Assembly (NCBI GenBank): GCA_950097015.1
Contig: CATNEN010000014.1
Coordinates: forward strand, 434,001-498,000
Origin: Macrostomum hystrix
Lineage: Eukaryota > Platyhelminthes > Macrostomidae
DNA length: 64,000 bases
Direction of reading: 5' to 3'
Shown: positions 36,401 to 44,138 of the stretch, in pieces
How positions within the stretch are numbered: position 1 is the first letter of the stretch
How the letters are laid out: every line of letters starts with the position of its first letter
Position numbers and translations under genes: made by a program
The notes under the pieces: generated by a model
Told to the model about the DNA's origin: nothing
Seen by the model: the letters and a program-made list of their open reading frames with translations, nothing else
The model's database searches: none

Positions 36401-37265
36401 ACCATACATAGAAAAAAACACCCAGTTTAGAACTAAAGCAACAAACAGCTTTGACAAGGACCTGTTCAAGCTTGCAAACAACTCTGTCTATGGCAAGACC
36501 CTAGAAAACGAACGCAACCGCACGAACCTGAAGCTCGTTACCTGTTATGAGCCTGGTACTATTCAGACAAGTTTATCAAAGCCCACTTTCAAAGAGCTTC
36601 ATATCTTTAATGATTACTTGGGTGCCATACTGTTCTATAAGACTAAAGTTACCCTATGCAAGCCGATATTCACAGGTGTGACTGTACTTGACGAATCGAA
36701 GCGCCTGATGTATAAATTCTTCTATGACATGAAGCGGCAATATGGTGAGCAACTGAAACTTCTATATACTGACACAGACTCCCTAATTCTAAACATACAG
36801 ACTGAGGATGTCTATCAGGACATGTTGAATCAAAAACATCTGTATGACCTATCCGAATATCCAGAGTCCTTCAAGACTTTGAAAGGCGATCAAGTACGCG
36901 ACACTGGAAATCAAAAAGTTGTAGGAAAAATGAAGGATGAAACGGCTGGCACCCTCATTACAGAGTTTATCGGTTTGAGGGCAAAGTCCTATTTTGTAAA
37001 AAGTTGTAAGTCTACCATTAAAAAATCAAAAGGAATCCCAAAACATGTTGTTAAAAACGATCTCCATGAAGCTTCATACAAGGACGCATTGATCAATAAT
37101 AAAAGTACTACTCATGAATTTATGAAACTGCAGTCTAAGAACCACAACATTCACACAATTCAACAGAAGAAGATAGGCCTCTCAGGTGCCGATAACAAAC
37201 GACATATCTTTGATGACAACATTAACAGCCTACCATTTGGACACTATAGATTAAATAATTTGTAA
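33459..37265 (+). CDS. PolB: Protein-primed family B DNA polymerase, 1268 residues
   Basis: Replicates the element. In order: an N-terminal region; an OTU-like cysteine protease signature (DDQCCALWAVL at ~277, with HYVWIKDL at His390); exonuclease motif I (YADFECTI, Asp471/Glu473); a Cys-His cluster resembling an endonuclease VII/HNH zinc domain (CHIC at 548-551, VRDHDHFTGKFRGAAHNTCN to ~583); exonuclease motif II (FFHNGRGYDYH); polymerase motif A (YLDANNLYGWAM, Asp854), motif B (KLANNSVYGKT, ~1005-1014) and motif C (YTDTDS, Asp1105/Asp1107). All catalytic acids are present and the frame is intact. The length agrees with Polinton polymerases. A terminal protein is not separately visible. Confidence 0.96.
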   Translation: MPKAIPEKKFVESFFQNYCPQASSFQQKSKVLQELCRQKFNTDPGYLGSYAKMQEIINQLLHSEQYTPVMNPAAEHQQKSRSLVNKYETLTGQNVLKYPQNKQEQEDLERTIHQVEAELQVELQTEDLKFAQRKFTEYYIEYTIQEDTTNSQSDIYDFKDRIQSVIDHTLKSRKTFKLQLSFKIEFYMPAKPTERLEYYMTTKALPFTPTDTQDPFLQEISKKIDAFTSRGSGWVVNGIQKATVMIMKYDPLKASSYIELPKKLASKKACINVQNDDQCCALWAVLSAILYEKDQAHPERTSHYKMYFDAKLLECRAKGISFNRGGLAIDQIPKLEEVFNNKIRITVFEWNEKSEKVQLVRASKNTLDPEGRRRIDVDLLIIGDLRENAHYVWIKDLSRLLHKQMNNHHESVAICRLCLKHYSGPDRDEKLKEHELTCEDHPTNCTLPTDKHLRFKSYHKMEKLPFIVYADFECTINPETNKHVPNSVAYLFIGRDSFICSNYFLGDQCVEQFIYSMMELQKNVAAIQPVQIIMSDQDEIDFGSATPCHICRKLLTPCDAKNHTVRDHDHFTGKFRGAAHNTCNLKLQKNIHDLTIFFHNGRGYDYHLLVEKLGMIPGIKLDCIAENKEKFKCIDIKRDSGKIKIKDSFQFLAASLDALSKNLTDDQCTYTKMLADSLNPRTPDSFKFLRKKGVYPYECNHVFAEPLPPKDKFFSKLTNSGISDEDYEHAQTVYKHFNCRNFLDYHMLYLWTDVFLLADVFETFRKTWYSAYGLDPAHYVSLPATSWESLLKMKWDQNPNWYIELLTDIDMYNFIDSSKRGGISICVHRHAKANNPYLEDYDKEKPSNYILYLDANNLYGWAMSQDLPVRDFRWLDTYKLDFSIPAIYEVDVEIPRELHDDFSDFAPFPENINCPKIIQYNDGSWQLSEKEKERVKKLTQNLMNKTRYIIHYKLLRYFISLGCRVTNVHRALAFTEEAWMKPYIEKNTQFRTKATNSFDKDLFKLANNSVYGKTLENERNRTNLKLVTCYEPGTIQTSLSKPTFKELHIFNDYLGAILFYKTKVTLCKPIFTGVTVLDESKRLMYKFFYDMKRQYGEQLKLLYTDTDSLILNIQTEDVYQDMLNQKHLYDLSEYPESFKTLKGDQVRDTGNQKVVGKMKDETAGTLITEFIGLRAKSYFVKSCKSTIKKSKGIPKHVVKNDLHEASYKDALINNKSTTHEFMKLQSKNHNIHTIQQKKIGLSGADNKRHIFDDNINSLPFGHYRLNNL

Positions 37266-37295
37266 CAAAATTTGTTACAAAAATTTGTAAAAAAA

Positions 37296-37694
37296 ATGAC
37301 AACTAATATTTATTTAGAAGAGCTAGCTCAGCAATTAAAAATCCCAAACTTCAGAGGCGTCTTTATGAAGGATACACTGCCAGAAACCCCACTAGAAAAA
37401 GAATGTGGAATCATGAACTTTGACCCTGCAGAAAAGCCAGGTTCTCATTGGGTTTGTTGGGTAATTGATCCGAACCGTAAACACAAGTACTATTACTTTG
37501 ATAGCTATGGAACTGCTGTACCTGAACAACTGAGAAATTATATGACTCATATGAGACATAAAATATACCGCTCAGATTTTATACTCCAAGGGCTTAACAG
37601 TGATATTTGTGGTGAGCTATGTATGACTGTTTTGTATGCAATGACCCACACCCGAAAGAGTTACAAAGAAATCATTTTAGGGCTGAAAAAATAA
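37296..37694 (+). CDS. PRO: Adenain-like (ULP1-fold) cysteine protease, 132 residues
   Basis: Maturation protease of the Polinton virion set. Catalytic His51 is in PGSHWVCWVID, Asp69 in YYYFDSYG, an upstream Gln in FILQGLNSD and nucleophile Cys105 in SDICGELCM. The order His, Asp, Gln, Cys is that of adenovirus protease. The ATG at 37296 was chosen over the open frame further upstream because it follows an A-rich leader as in the neighbouring genes. Located 30 bp after PolB; converges with the membrane protein gene 25 bp away. Intact. Confidence 0.93.
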   Translation: MTTNIYLEELAQQLKIPNFRGVFMKDTLPETPLEKECGIMNFDPAEKPGSHWVCWVIDPNRKHKYYYFDSYGTAVPEQLRNYMTHMRHKIYRSDFILQGLNSDICGELCMTVLYAMTHTRKSYKEIILGLKK

Positions 37695-37695
37695 T

Positions 37696-37730
37696 TTTTT
37701 TAGGTCCCGTTAGGTCCTGTTAGGTCTTGT
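37696..37730. repeat. 10 bp direct repeat between convergent PRO and membrane-protein genes
   Basis: Three copies of TAGGTCCYGT/TAGGTCTTGT follow a T7 run right after the PRO stop and reach into the stop codon of the minus-strand gene. It is the only spacer, so it may carry the 3' end signals of both genes. Confidence 0.6.
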
Positions 37731-38355
37731 TCATTTTCGCTACTTTCGCGACATGCTGTTTGAACACATTCTCCAGATCATTTCTTAGCTGGCTCATTTC
37801 ATCAATGGTATTTAGATTAAGCCTAACTCGTTGCTCATAGAGGTCTTGAATGTTTTTAAACTCATCCTCTGAAATGAACTTGTCTTCAATCGCCTTTGAG
37901 ATGTACCCGATGATAGAGCTTTGTACTGATTTCTCATTTGTTTGCTTCGCATGTAGATGCTTTAGCTTTTGTCGTCTGTTCCGTGATAGTGCTCCTGTAA
38001 CTGCTGAAATCAGACCACATGTGGCACCAGCAGCTCCGAGTGGAATGGCGATTGGCACAGTGATTACTGGAATTGTTGAAACAGCAGCTGCTGATCCCGA
38101 TAGAACAGATACAGATCCAAGAAGCATATTAAGGTAATCGAAGACCTTGCACTCTCTATTATAGCGCTTCAGTTTCTTGGTATTATGATCAATTTGCCGT
38201 TTAATATCATCTCGCATCTTTTGAATCTCCACCAATCTGAATTGCTGCGAGTTGCAAGTGAAAGTAACTGGGGTTGGGTAGATGGGTTGGTAAGGAGCAC
38301 TAGGTTGGCTTGGAGGCGCACTAGGTTCATATAGAGAGTTAATTTTTTCAGACAT
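37720..38355 (-). CDS. Membrane protein with tandem PSAP late-domain-like motifs, 211 residues
   Basis: The Pro-rich N-terminus has PSAP at residues 11-14 and 18-21 followed by PYQPIYPTP. Viral PSAP/PTAP motifs bind TSG101 and recruit ESCRT; a similar use here is inference. A basic, helical part (KMRDDIKRQIDHNTKKLKRY) follows, then a long hydrophobic hairpin (about 80-125: LGSVSVLSGSAAAV, VITVPIAIPLGAAG) and a second coiled region to the C-terminus. No family recognised by name; hydrophobic proteins of this type occur as accessory genes in Polintons. The gene ends in a TAGGTCCTGT triple repeat that also serves as the convergent terminator region with PRO. Confidence 0.75.
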   Translation of the reverse strand: MSEKINSLYEPSAPPSQPSAPYQPIYPTPVTFTCNSQQFRLVEIQKMRDDIKRQIDHNTKKLKRYNRECKVFDYLNMLLGSVSVLSGSAAAVSTIPVITVPIAIPLGAAGATCGLISAVTGALSRNRRQKLKHLHAKQTNEKSVQSSIIGYISKAIEDKFISEDEFKNIQDLYEQRVRLNLNTIDEMSQLRNDLENVFKQHVAKVAKMNKT

Positions 38356-38386
38356 TTATTGAACGAAAAAAAATTATATAAATTTT

Positions 38387-39115
38387 TTATGACCTTTCTC
38401 GCAAATCTGTTGCACGCCTTGCCGCCTCCCTTGATACCTCTTCTGATGGTCCATCAGATACTCTTGCTTCTTCAATGTCAATGTCCGGCAGATTGTGCAG
38501 TCTCTCTAGTCGGCCGAGTCTTCTTTTCGTTTTCCCCCAGTCGTTGTATATCCTATTCAAATACTCAGTGTGTCTTGTTACGTTTAGCCCCATGGTTCTT
38601 AGTGTTTCCTTTGTTTCATTTGCTAGTCTCTGAAGAGCTGTTATATCTGACTCTGCTGCTGTGAGTCGCGAACTCAATCTATCATGCACAGTGCTTGATC
38701 TTAGCATAAAGGCTTCTAAATTTCGAACTTTATTTGAATTTTCTGTTACTCTTTCTTCCACCAAGTTTGCTCGATTATTAACGGCAGTTCTCAGAGTGGC
38801 GATGTCTGATCTTAGAGTGGCGATGTCTGATCTCAGAGTGGGTATCGCTGCAACAAGAGTATCCCGATCATGAACAAACTGTACATATAGTATGTCAATC
38901 TCTTCCTTCCGTTTTGCTACGCTCAACCGCAGGTCTTCCATGTTTATTTGTTGTTGGTGTGTTGCCCGCTCTAGGGCTTTCAATCGATCTTTAATGAGTT
39001 TGATTTCTGGAATTTTTTCGTCAACATTTATATAACGCCTGTCAAGGTAAGAAACTTGAGCACTAGTGAGTGTGCTTCCGCGATCCAACGATTCACCTGC
39101 AAAATTAATAGACAT
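38387..39115 (-). CDS. Coiled-coil protein, 242 residues
   Basis: From ATG 39115 after an A-run leader to the stop at 38387. Most of the protein is heptad-like helix (IPEIKLIKDRLKALERATH, LRSDIATLRSDIATLRTAV, LTAAESDITALQRLANETK). There is an internal 7-residue duplication LRSDIAT. The C-terminus is charged and rich in Arg/Glu. Fibrous trimeric proteins of this kind serve as fibres in some viruses, but nothing here proves that; function unknown. Adjacent to and co-directional with the ATPase. Confidence 0.75.
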   Translation of the reverse strand: MSINFAGESLDRGSTLTSAQVSYLDRRYINVDEKIPEIKLIKDRLKALERATHQQQINMEDLRLSVAKRKEEIDILYVQFVHDRDTLVAAIPTLRSDIATLRSDIATLRTAVNNRANLVEERVTENSNKVRNLEAFMLRSSTVHDRLSSRLTAAESDITALQRLANETKETLRTMGLNVTRHTEYLNRIYNDWGKTKRRLGRLERLHNLPDIDIEEARVSDGPSEEVSREAARRATDLRERS

Positions 39116-39133
39116 TTTTTTTAATAACAAAAT

Positions 39134-39934
39134 TTAAATTACAGTTTTTTTTTCTTTGTTGATCATCACAAACTGGTAAGGTTGATTCCACTTTTCATAG
39201 CAAAGATTAACGAATTCCTCCTGTGAAATCTTTCTGTTGGAGTTTTTTGTTGGATTTACAAAATTGGCAGGCGCAATGACCTCATTGTAAAATCTTTTTA
39301 GCCTGTCCTGTGGAATTGTTGGAAACAGGAGGATCAGATTGCAGTTCCCACGAATTGTTTTGTTCGGGAGCTCGAACCAGTTCTGGGCAATGTAAATCAC
39401 GTTACAATTGTTGTGCCGTCCTCTTGTAAAATAGTTTTCTATCTGCTTCTGTGGGCCTGTCATACAATCATCAAAGACAATCAAATGTTTTCTCCCCTTT
39501 TCTAGCTCATCTGGTTGGGGTAGAAGTTTGGTCTTAGGATCAACCTGCGGATCTCCGTATGTGAACACTTTAATGTTCTGCCATTTTTCATTGTCTTTGA
39601 TGTACTTTGCATATTCGGCAGCTACAATTTCTGGGTTACTGGGAAGGCTCTTTTGGTTATTAAAACATTGAATAATGTGCTCTTTGTGCAGTCTGTTTTG
39701 CAGTCCAGAGATCAACATTTTATACTCATCTTGATACAGGGTGGGAGAGTAGATGTGCAGAGTGTCATAGTCGATAAAGCCAGGTCTAAGAAGCATGTTA
39801 AAGACTCTGAATGTTTTGCCTGAACCTGACGAACCAACAACAATGCATCTGAAGTGACCCGGGATTGACTCATGATGAGAAAACTTAATCTGATTACGTG
39901 TCCAGTGAGGATTGAAGTCGTTTGAAAAGTCCAT
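39134..39934 (-). CDS. ATPase: Genome-packaging ATPase (FtsK/HerA superfamily), 266 residues
   Basis: Walker A GSSGSGKT at residues 34-41 and Walker B LIVFDDC at 151-157, followed by FTRGRHNNCNVIYIAQNWF, the sensor segment typical of Polinton and NCLDV (A32-type) packaging ATPases. It would drive DNA translocation into the capsid. The frame is intact and the start follows an A/T leader. Confidence 0.93.
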   Translation of the reverse strand: MDFSNDFNPHWTRNQIKFSHHESIPGHFRCIVVGSSGSGKTFRVFNMLLRPGFIDYDTLHIYSPTLYQDEYKMLISGLQNRLHKEHIIQCFNNQKSLPSNPEIVAAEYAKYIKDNEKWQNIKVFTYGDPQVDPKTKLLPQPDELEKGRKHLIVFDDCMTGPQKQIENYFTRGRHNNCNVIYIAQNWFELPNKTIRGNCNLILLFPTIPQDRLKRFYNEVIAPANFVNPTKNSNRKISQEEFVNLCYEKWNQPYQFVMINKEKKTVI

Positions 39935-39984
39935 TTTTCTATGATGAAAAAAAAATTAAAAAAGAGTAAATCATTTATAAGATG

Positions 39985-40140
39985 TGTCTAGGACTTAGAT
40001 GTGTCTAGGACTTAGATGTGTCTTTTTGGGACTTAGATGTGTCTTTTTGGGACTTAGATGTGTCTTTTTGGGACTTAGATGTGTCTATTTGGGACTTAGA
40101 TGTGTCTTTTTGGGACTTAGATGTGTCTTTTTGGGACTAG
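39985..40140. repeat. 18-21 bp tandem repeat inside the Polinton
   Basis: Eight units of GGACTTAGATGTGTCTTTTTG, the first two shorter. It lies between the ATPase start and the 114-residue gene end. No gene is seen in 39935-40239. Confidence 0.9.
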
Positions 40141-40239
40141 TCTTGTACCCTTACATGTCTTGTACCCTCGGAAAGCACCCTTTAGTCAAATTTGAAACCA
40201 CTTCCTTTTTTAATGCTAGCTATGCTGGCTCTCATCTTC

Positions 40240-40584
40240 TCATAGATTGCAGGGTCCACAGTGTCTGGGTTTGGGGCCAGAGGAGCCAGCGGAGCCAGCG
40301 GAGCCAATGGGGGGCTGAATATCTTGTGTTACAGTATCCTTTATCTTTTTAGCCGCAGTGACAACGCTTCCCACAGATTCAGCCACGTTCTTAATATTAT
40401 CTTTGTTCTCACTAATGACTTTAAAGACCCGAGCACCCTGTGCAATTATATCAGCAAGACCATTCCCTGAGCGTTCTTTCCTCGGATAGTGGCCTGCCGG
40501 GAAAAGTCCGGATCCACGCTTAATTAGATTAAGTTCCTCCTTGTCATAGTATTTGTCCACGTCTTTTTCGAAAATAATCGGCAT
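40240..40584 (-). CDS. Small basic Polinton protein, 114 residues, unknown
   Basis: Starts MPIIFEKDVDKYYDKEELNL. A GSGLFPAGHYPRKERSGNGL segment precedes a helical amphipathic region (ADIIAQGARVFKVISENK, SVGSVVTAAKKIKDTV) and a Gly/Ser/Ala/Pro tail ending CGPCNL. Its position among virion genes and its size recall small minor capsid or cement proteins such as adenovirus pVI, but the similarity is too weak to assign. Frame intact. Confidence 0.65.
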   Translation of the reverse strand: MPIIFEKDVDKYYDKEELNLIKRGSGLFPAGHYPRKERSGNGLADIIAQGARVFKVISENKDNIKNVAESVGSVVTAAKKIKDTVTQDIQPPIGSAGSAGSSGPKPRHCGPCNL

Positions 40585-40601
40585 TTTTATTCGGGAAGAA
40601 A

Positions 40602-41765
40602 TTATTTTTTGTTAAAACGTGAAAGCAGAAGCTCTCTTGCCCGTTTGTCGATATACTTCTTTTCCATCATTTTGTCCAGGATGTTGACAAATTCTTTTCT
40701 ATTTTCGTCTTTCATGCCAGTCTTTGCAGCTCCAAGAAGAACAGCCACTCGCTTATAGATGTCAGAAATTCCTTTTCCTTGAAATGATTGGTCGGCAGAG
40801 GACTGGTCGGTGGAGGACTGGGGTGAACTCTCAACTGCTCTTTGTTGTGGTGTGAACACTCTTGCTTTGATTTTATTCATTTGAGCTGGGGAGAAATTTT
40901 CTAGTTGTTGCCAGGCATCTGGGTGATCATTTTTATATTTAGCTACTTGAGTCGGATCTGCATTTTCAAGGGCACTGAGTATGTCTTCGGGTTTGATTGT
41001 TTGTTGCTGCTGTGGCGGTTGCTGCTGGGGCGGTTGCTGCTGGGGCGGTTGCTGCTGTGGCGGTTGCTGTTCTAGATATTTTATGGCATCTTCTTGATCT
41101 GGCAAACCAAACCATTGTTTAAAATGCTTGTACTTTTTGAATCTAGTCAGGATGACACCGTTGTCATGCATTATTTTCAGAACTTGTGGGACCTTTAGTA
41201 TTTCTATATCTCTTGCAAGAGCAAAACTCACTAGATCTCTATAGTTCTTTAGCTGCTTGTCCGAAATTTTCTCTTGGTTTTTAGTCATAAAATTCAGTAA
41301 GGTTTCTGTGTAAATTATTCTCTTAGTTTCTGAGCCTTTGACAACAGAAATATGGTTCTTGTTTATGTCGATATAATATTCCACTGGTTCATTATAAATG
41401 TTTTTTCTCCACATACTTATTCCAAATACATATTTCCCATCATGTTCTACACGTTCTACTGGTCCAAAAATGTTATCTGTCACTTTTAGTGATTGATGCG
41501 ATTCTGCAGATTGATGTATCTGCGGTGCTTCTGGAATTTTGTCCAAAGCCTTTTGCACCTGGGTTTCCTGTATGTCGTCAATAGTTTCTTTGACTTGATC
41601 AATATTTTTCTTAGCTTCTCCATACCCGGGTTTATGAAACTCTGTGGCTGCTTGGACAAACTCATTGTAGGATTGTTGCTCCTTATTGATTAGCCCGGTA
41701 ACTCTCTTTTCTGCTTGTGCTAGCTTCTCCAATTCAGATATTTGGTGCGCATTTTTTCGCTTCAT
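40602..41765 (-). CDS. Polinton protein with PPQQQ repeats, 387 residues, unknown
   Basis: An N-terminal coiled region (ISELEKLAQAEKRVTGLINK) is followed by a globular domain with KYVFGISMWRKNIYNEPVEY and YYIDINKNHISVV, a repeat of the five-residue unit PPQQQ four times, and a helical C-terminal part with DIYKRVAVLLGAAKTGMKDE. This domain layout is shared by a common unnamed Polinton/adintovirus protein placed next to the capsid gene, so a structural role is likely but inferred. Divergent from the capsid gene with 30 bp between start codons. Confidence 0.7.
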   Translation of the reverse strand: MKRKNAHQISELEKLAQAEKRVTGLINKEQQSYNEFVQAATEFHKPGYGEAKKNIDQVKETIDDIQETQVQKALDKIPEAPQIHQSAESHQSLKVTDNIFGPVERVEHDGKYVFGISMWRKNIYNEPVEYYIDINKNHISVVKGSETKRIIYTETLLNFMTKNQEKISDKQLKNYRDLVSFALARDIEILKVPQVLKIMHDNGVILTRFKKYKHFKQWFGLPDQEDAIKYLEQQPPQQQPPQQQPPQQQPPQQQQTIKPEDILSALENADPTQVAKYKNDHPDAWQQLENFSPAQMNKIKARVFTPQQRAVESSPQSSTDQSSADQSFQGKGISDIYKRVAVLLGAAKTGMKDENRKEFVNILDKMMEKKYIDKRARELLLSRFNKK

Positions 41766-41795
41766 TTCTTATTTTATTTTTTTTTAGTTTAAAAA
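41766..41795. promoter_or_regulatory. 30 bp divergent promoter region before the capsid gene
   Basis: A T-rich tract (TTATTTTATTTTTTTTTTAG) ending AAAAAATG is the only sequence between the starts of the 387-residue gene and the capsid gene, matching the layout of the PLA2/integrase pair. Confidence 0.55.
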
Positions 41796-43082
41796 ATGAA
41801 CGACCCACTGACACCAGTTTTCTACAAAATTAACAAGCCTATTTTGAGTGATGATAGCACAATCAAAGCGACTCAAGTAAGAGTTCCCAGTCAGGAAAAT
41901 CAGAATGAAACTAATCTTGGTCCTGGTCAAACACTGACATTCACCTACAATGGATGTTCGTCTCTGGTTAGTGTGCACAGTCTTAAGAGCGGCTTCCATA
42001 TGACATTTCAATTCAAGACAAAGGGAGGTGCGGATGCAGCTCATGCTAACGTTGACAAGCATGATGCAGATGTGGCTCTGATCAGTAACTTTTGGGCGTA
42101 CATGTTCAAGGAGTTTAGTGTATCGAATGGGAGCACAGAGTTGGAGCGAATCGCCAACTTTGGAGTTGTCTATGACGCTCATTGTTTGATCGAGAATCCA
42201 GATTTTATTCAGTTGGGGAGTGGTGCAGGTTTCGTTGCAGATGAAAAAGAAGGAGATATCAATGACAGTGGCTATAAAAAGAGGAAGAAGAGATACAACT
42301 ATGCATTGCAAGGTGCTGATGATGCTGCTAAGAACCCGCTGTATCGGTCTGTTGATGTATTCGTACCACTGAGATTCATGAGTGGATTCTGTAATACATT
42401 TAATCGACTGACTAGTAACTTCAGCTACACCTTTAAGATGACTAGAGATGATCGCAGTAGAGCGTTGTGGACTGGGGCGGACCACACTAGGATGGAGGTG
42501 AAGCTAACCGGAATCGAGCTGTATTTGGAAGTCATTGAGCCAAAGACCGCACTAAAAGCAGACTATCTCAAGGCAATAGAGAAGGACATTGATGTCGCCT
42601 ACACGGCCTACATGTGTCGAGATGAGCGAAACGAAACCAGAACAAACATCTGCATTAAAGAGGGATCATGCAGCAATCCTAGGTATATTATTATTAACAT
42701 GAGAAACCCAAATAACATTATACGCTACATGCATGGAGATGTGCGGTCCATTCAGCATGAAATCAGTGATAATCTTTACCCCGCACTGCCACAAAATGGA
42801 AATTTCAGTCAGAACAAGATTAGCAAATTTTACAGCGAGTTGGTCGACTTGGCTGTGAAAGAGAACAATGGAATTGCTATCACTGCTCTTCAATATGGAA
42901 CTCTTTATCCGATGTTTGGCGCTGATGTGTCTGCCAGACAAATGCCTACTGACAACAGCCCTGTGAATATCGTGACTAACATTGAGAGGACTGCCGCAAC
43001 TGCTGTTGACCTGTACATTATCTATGCGTTCGAGAGGAAGGTGAAGCTTAACATGATCAACAATTCATCCAGTAAAGTTTAA
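41796..43082 (+). CDS. MCP: Major capsid protein candidate (double jelly-roll), 428 residues
   Basis: Position next to a penton-like gene, length, and strand-rich sequence fit the Polinton hexon-like capsid protein. The most characteristic part is DVFVPLRFMSGFCNTFNRLT followed by FSYTFKMTRDDRSRALW, the loop and strands after the first jelly roll in Polinton capsids. The N-terminal half contains LTFTYNGCSSLVSVHSLKSG and a basic KKRKKRYNYA insert. The C-terminus has AVDLYIIYAFERKVKLNM. Assignment relies on context and motif similarity; a structure prediction would settle it. Frame intact. Confidence 0.85.
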   Translation: MNDPLTPVFYKINKPILSDDSTIKATQVRVPSQENQNETNLGPGQTLTFTYNGCSSLVSVHSLKSGFHMTFQFKTKGGADAAHANVDKHDADVALISNFWAYMFKEFSVSNGSTELERIANFGVVYDAHCLIENPDFIQLGSGAGFVADEKEGDINDSGYKKRKKRYNYALQGADDAAKNPLYRSVDVFVPLRFMSGFCNTFNRLTSNFSYTFKMTRDDRSRALWTGADHTRMEVKLTGIELYLEVIEPKTALKADYLKAIEKDIDVAYTAYMCRDERNETRTNICIKEGSCSNPRYIIINMRNPNNIIRYMHGDVRSIQHEISDNLYPALPQNGNFSQNKISKFYSELVDLAVKENNGIAITALQYGTLYPMFGADVSARQMPTDNSPVNIVTNIERTAATAVDLYIIYAFERKVKLNMINNSSSKV

Positions 43083-43105
43083 ATATTTTTTTTCGGGGCT
43101 GAAAA

Positions 43106-43906
43106 ATGGAAGCGATTGCTGAAAGACTAAATAATATTATTTCTCACTCTAAGGAGAGCATTCCTATTACAATAGCTGGGCGAATTAATGACGCAAACGG
43201 GATATTTGTTGAAAAATTAGAGCAGGCGATTCGTCTGGATCCAGGTGCTAATTACCATGTATATCTTAACGACTTCACTGGTTGGTCAAACGTTCCCAAT
43301 GTGACAGCAGCAAATAATAAGTTTCATTACAAATGGAAAGGTGTAGCAGCAGCAGAAACTGTGGTATTCCCTGTGAGCACGCAAAGTGTGGATACCTACA
43401 ATTACTTTCTAGAAAGTGTTTTTACTAAAAGAGGCCATTTTGAGACACCCAATGCGAGTAAGCCAGAGCAGAAACTGTTCCCTGTCAAACTATCCTATGA
43501 TCTCACTGTAATGAGAGTGGTCATGCAAGTTCACAAAGATGCTGAGGTTGAATTTAAAGATGACACATGGTATAGGGAATTGGGATTCGAGAAGAAAGTG
43601 TATAAAAGCGGTCTGTTCTTAGCACCTAATATCGCAGACATTGTAAAGGGTTTGAATATTCTAATCAGAAGTAATCTCAGTCTTGATTGGGTGTTTAAGG
43701 GAAAGCGAACGAATATTTTGTACAACATCTCAAACTCTGTTGCTGGAGGACAGATGCTGGTAGAGAAACCAAATCCAGTGAAAAGAGTTGTGCTAAGTAA
43801 TAAGGAGATTCACGAGATTGTGCTGCAGTTTGAGACGGAAGATGGTGTTGGCGTTGATTTCAACGGTGAAGAGTTTGTATTGACGTTGATCATTGAGAGA
43901 ATGTAA
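43106..43906 (+). CDS. Minor capsid/penton-like protein (single jelly-roll), 266 residues
   Basis: Encoded 23 bp after the capsid gene. The C-terminal half shows the conserved block KGKRTNILYNISNS, GGQMLVEKPNPVKRVVLS and VDFNGEEFVLTLII, seen in Polinton minor capsid proteins. The N-terminal half carries LDPGANYHVYLNDFTGWSNV. It would form pentamers at capsid vertices. The stop at 43904-43906 overlaps the convergent small gene by 17 bp. Confidence 0.85.
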   Translation: MEAIAERLNNIISHSKESIPITIAGRINDANGIFVEKLEQAIRLDPGANYHVYLNDFTGWSNVPNVTAANNKFHYKWKGVAAAETVVFPVSTQSVDTYNYFLESVFTKRGHFETPNASKPEQKLFPVKLSYDLTVMRVVMQVHKDAEVEFKDDTWYRELGFEKKVYKSGLFLAPNIADIVKGLNILIRSNLSLDWVFKGKRTNILYNISNSVAGGQMLVEKPNPVKRVVLSNKEIHEIVLQFETEDGVGVDFNGEEFVLTLIIERM

Positions 43907-44138
43907 GCTGCTTAATGATTTCTGCAAAGTTATAGTAGCTGTCATAGTCCTTTATAATTGCTCCATACTTATGAAACCAGTGACTCTTAACTGCTAGATT
44001 AATATTAGGGACATTGATATCGACGTTGGGACAATATTTCTTCATGTACTCGCTGCATTCTTTTTTGCATTGGTACTTACTCTTGTAATTAGGCTCATGA
44101 CTTTTGTAATAAGATCCTGGAGAGACGATTGGGAGCAT
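43890..44138 (-). CDS. Small Cys-containing Polinton protein, 82 residues, spanning the TIR boundary
   Basis: From ATG 44138 to TGA 43890. The sequence begins MLPIVSPGSYYKSHEPNYKS with CKKECSEYMKKYC, and an aromatic C-terminal half (KSHWFHKYGAIIKDYDSYYN). The first ~14 codons lie in the right TIR and so are also present at the left end of the element. No family recognised. Convergent with, and overlapping by 17 bp, the penton-like gene. Confidence 0.65.
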   Translation of the reverse strand: MLPIVSPGSYYKSHEPNYKSKYQCKKECSEYMKKYCPNVDINVPNINLAVKSHWFHKYGAIIKDYDSYYNFAEIIKQLTFSQ

